The notes under the pieces are model-generated. The model searched no databases, was not told the DNA's origin, and saw nothing but the letters and a program-made list of their open reading frames with translations. A stretch of DNA of 64,000 nt from Pirellulales bacterium (GTDB lineage Bacteria; Planctomycetota; Planctomycetia; Pirellulales; Lacipirellulaceae). Position numbers and translations under genes: made by a program. Below, in pieces: positions 63,069-64,000 of this stretch (within the stretch, counting starts at the first letter, position 1; each line of letters starts with the position of its first letter). The stretch spans positions 248,001-312,000 of the forward strand of contig JAHBXQ010000004.1 of NCBI GenBank assembly GCA_019636345.1, read 5' to 3'.

Positions 63069-64000
63069 CTACATCCGCTCCACGACCTCGATCCCCAGCA
63101 AGTTGAGTCCCCGTTCGATCGTGCGGGCGGTGAGATCGCACAAGAGCAATCGGCTGTCGCGGACCGCAGGGGACGGCGCCTTGAGCACCGGGCAGTTCTC
63201 GAAAAAGCTGGCGTACTTGCTCGCCAGATCGAACAGGTAGTCGGTCAGGAAGTTGGGGCGATAGTCCGCCGCCACTCGGGCCAGCACTTCGCTGAACTGC
63301 ACTAGCGCGACCGCGAGGGCTCGCTCGGCCGGCTCGGCGAGCGCGATCGTCGCTCCGCCGGTGCGGAGCGCCGCGACGTCGATCTCCCCCCGCCCGAAGA
63401 TGCTGCGGACTCGGGCGTAGCTGTACTGCATGTACGCCGCGGTGTTGCCGGTCATGGCCAGCATCTTGTCGTAGCTGAACTTGTAGTCGCTGGTGCGATT
63501 GTGCGCGAGATCGGCGTACTTGATCGCCCCGATGCCGATCCGCCGGGCGACGGCGCGGCGTTCCTCGTCCGTGGTCAAGGCCTCGCTCTTCTCGGCGATG
63601 GCGTACGCCCGCTCGACCGCTTCGTCCAACAGCCCCGCGAGCCCCACCGCCGAGCCGGAGCGCGTCTTGTACGGCCGACCGTCCTCGCCCAGCACCGTGC
63701 CGAAGCTCACGTGCTGCAGTTCGACGGTTTCGTACCCCCAGTTGCGGACCGTGGCGAACAGTTGCTGGAAGTGAAGACTCTGCCGGTGATCGACGACGTA
63801 GAGAATCGCGTCGGGGCGCCAAGCCTGCATGCGGTAGGCGATCGTCGCGAGGTCGGTCGTGGCGTACAGGAAGGCGCCGTCCTGCTTGCGGACGAGAAAC
63901 GGGGCGTCGAACCCGTCGAGAAAGACGCACATCGCCCCGTCGCTCTCGGCCGCGAGTCCCCTCGCCTCCAAGTCGGCGACGACGCCGGCGAGCTTGTCCT
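63069..64000 (-). CDS. argS: Arginyl-tRNA synthetase, 5' part beyond the window
   Basis: C-terminal 310 codons of class I arginyl-tRNA synthetase, which charges tRNA-Arg. The frame is open to base 64000, so the gene starts outside. Visible parts: FLVRKQDGAFLYATTDLATI, VVDHRQSLHFQQLF, the KMSKS-equivalent loop region KTRSGSAVGL, IKYADLAHNRTSDYKFSYDK, TGNTAAYMQYSYARVRSI and the anticodon-binding DALR-type helix bundle (LPL-like TDYLFDLASKYASFFENCPV). End LLGIEVVERM is typical of the family. HIGH and the N-terminal tRNA-binding domain lie to the right of the window. Confidence 0.96.
   Translation of the reverse strand, partial: DKLAGVVADLEARGLAAESDGAMCVFLDGFDAPFLVRKQDGAFLYATTDLATIAYRMQAWRPDAILYVVDHRQSLHFQQLFATVRNWGYETVELQHVSFGTVLGEDGRPYKTRSGSAVGLAGLLDEAVERAYAIAEKSEALTTDEERRAVARRIGIGAIKYADLAHNRTSDYKFSYDKMLAMTGNTAAYMQYSYARVRSIFGRGEIDVAALRTGGATIALAEPAERALAVALVQFSEVLARVAADYRPNFLTDYLFDLASKYASFFENCPVLKAPSPAVRDSRLLLCDLTARTIERGLNLLGIEVVERM

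Overview
The window reads as chromosomal DNA of a high-GC planctomycete, most likely of the order Pirellulales. The signs are an ECF sigma factor overlapping a Ser/Thr kinase, DUF1559 pre-pilin-like proteins with an H-X9-DG end, five PEP-CTERM surface proteins (four of them with dockerin-like Asp-rich repeats), an LESRRLL export motif, secreted Gfo/Idh/MocA oxidoreductases with twin-arginine signals, and a PQQ-like beta-propeller. The order-level placement is inference from these families; no rRNA is present.

Layout. 1-4542: kinase (cut by the left edge) and ECF sigma factor, diverging from an RTX-repeat surface protein and a PEP-CTERM protein. 4562-4876: 3' remnant of a TolC-type efflux gene. 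4976-6978: three small cassette-like genes on the minus strand, each followed by an integron attC-like site; no integrase is visible, so this looks like a cluster of attC sites lacking an integrase (CALIN). 7536-12535: a large PEP-CTERM protein with an HEMAH motif and a LamG domain, then a secreted DUF5722 glycosidase-like protein. 12822-20668: an arsenic resistance island (arsR-arsC-acr3-arsM behind a clear sigma70 promoter) followed by a second module: a secreted protein with a doubled CCPGGQC tail, an FtsX/MacB-type permease, its ATPase, a second ArsR and a diheme C_GCAxxG protein. It ends with a 97% identical copy of the arsM 3' end, 20 bp from a tRNA-Lys gene.

21282-41083: an Nramp-like transporter, then a polysaccharide locus: secreted isomerase-like protein, SDR dehydrogenase, beta-helix PEP-CTERM protein, divergent XylR-type regulator, two more PEP-CTERM proteins, a DUF1559 protein, two tandem lipoproteins, and a tight run of PL6 lyase, oxidoreductase, enolase-superfamily enzyme and PL5-like alginate lyase. 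Conserved catalytic residues of PL6 and PL5 are in place, so alginate or a related uronate polymer is the likely substrate; the SDR could supply the reductase step after the lyases.

41108-64000: mixed housekeeping and envelope genes: outer-membrane proteins, a cysteine-rich mini-lipoprotein, a redoxin/cytochrome c/copper-monooxygenase-like fusion, a GlsB/YeaQ membrane protein, another secreted oxidoreductase, an unrecognised gene of clearly lower GC (50161-51438) next to a cluster of hairpin repeats, groESL, a second DUF1559 protein, a histidine kinase with an NtrC-type sigma54 regulator, a coiled-coil protein, a DUF1992 protein, a PQQ-like propeller, and argS cut by the right edge. Perfect hairpins recur between genes here and look like dispersed genomic repeats.
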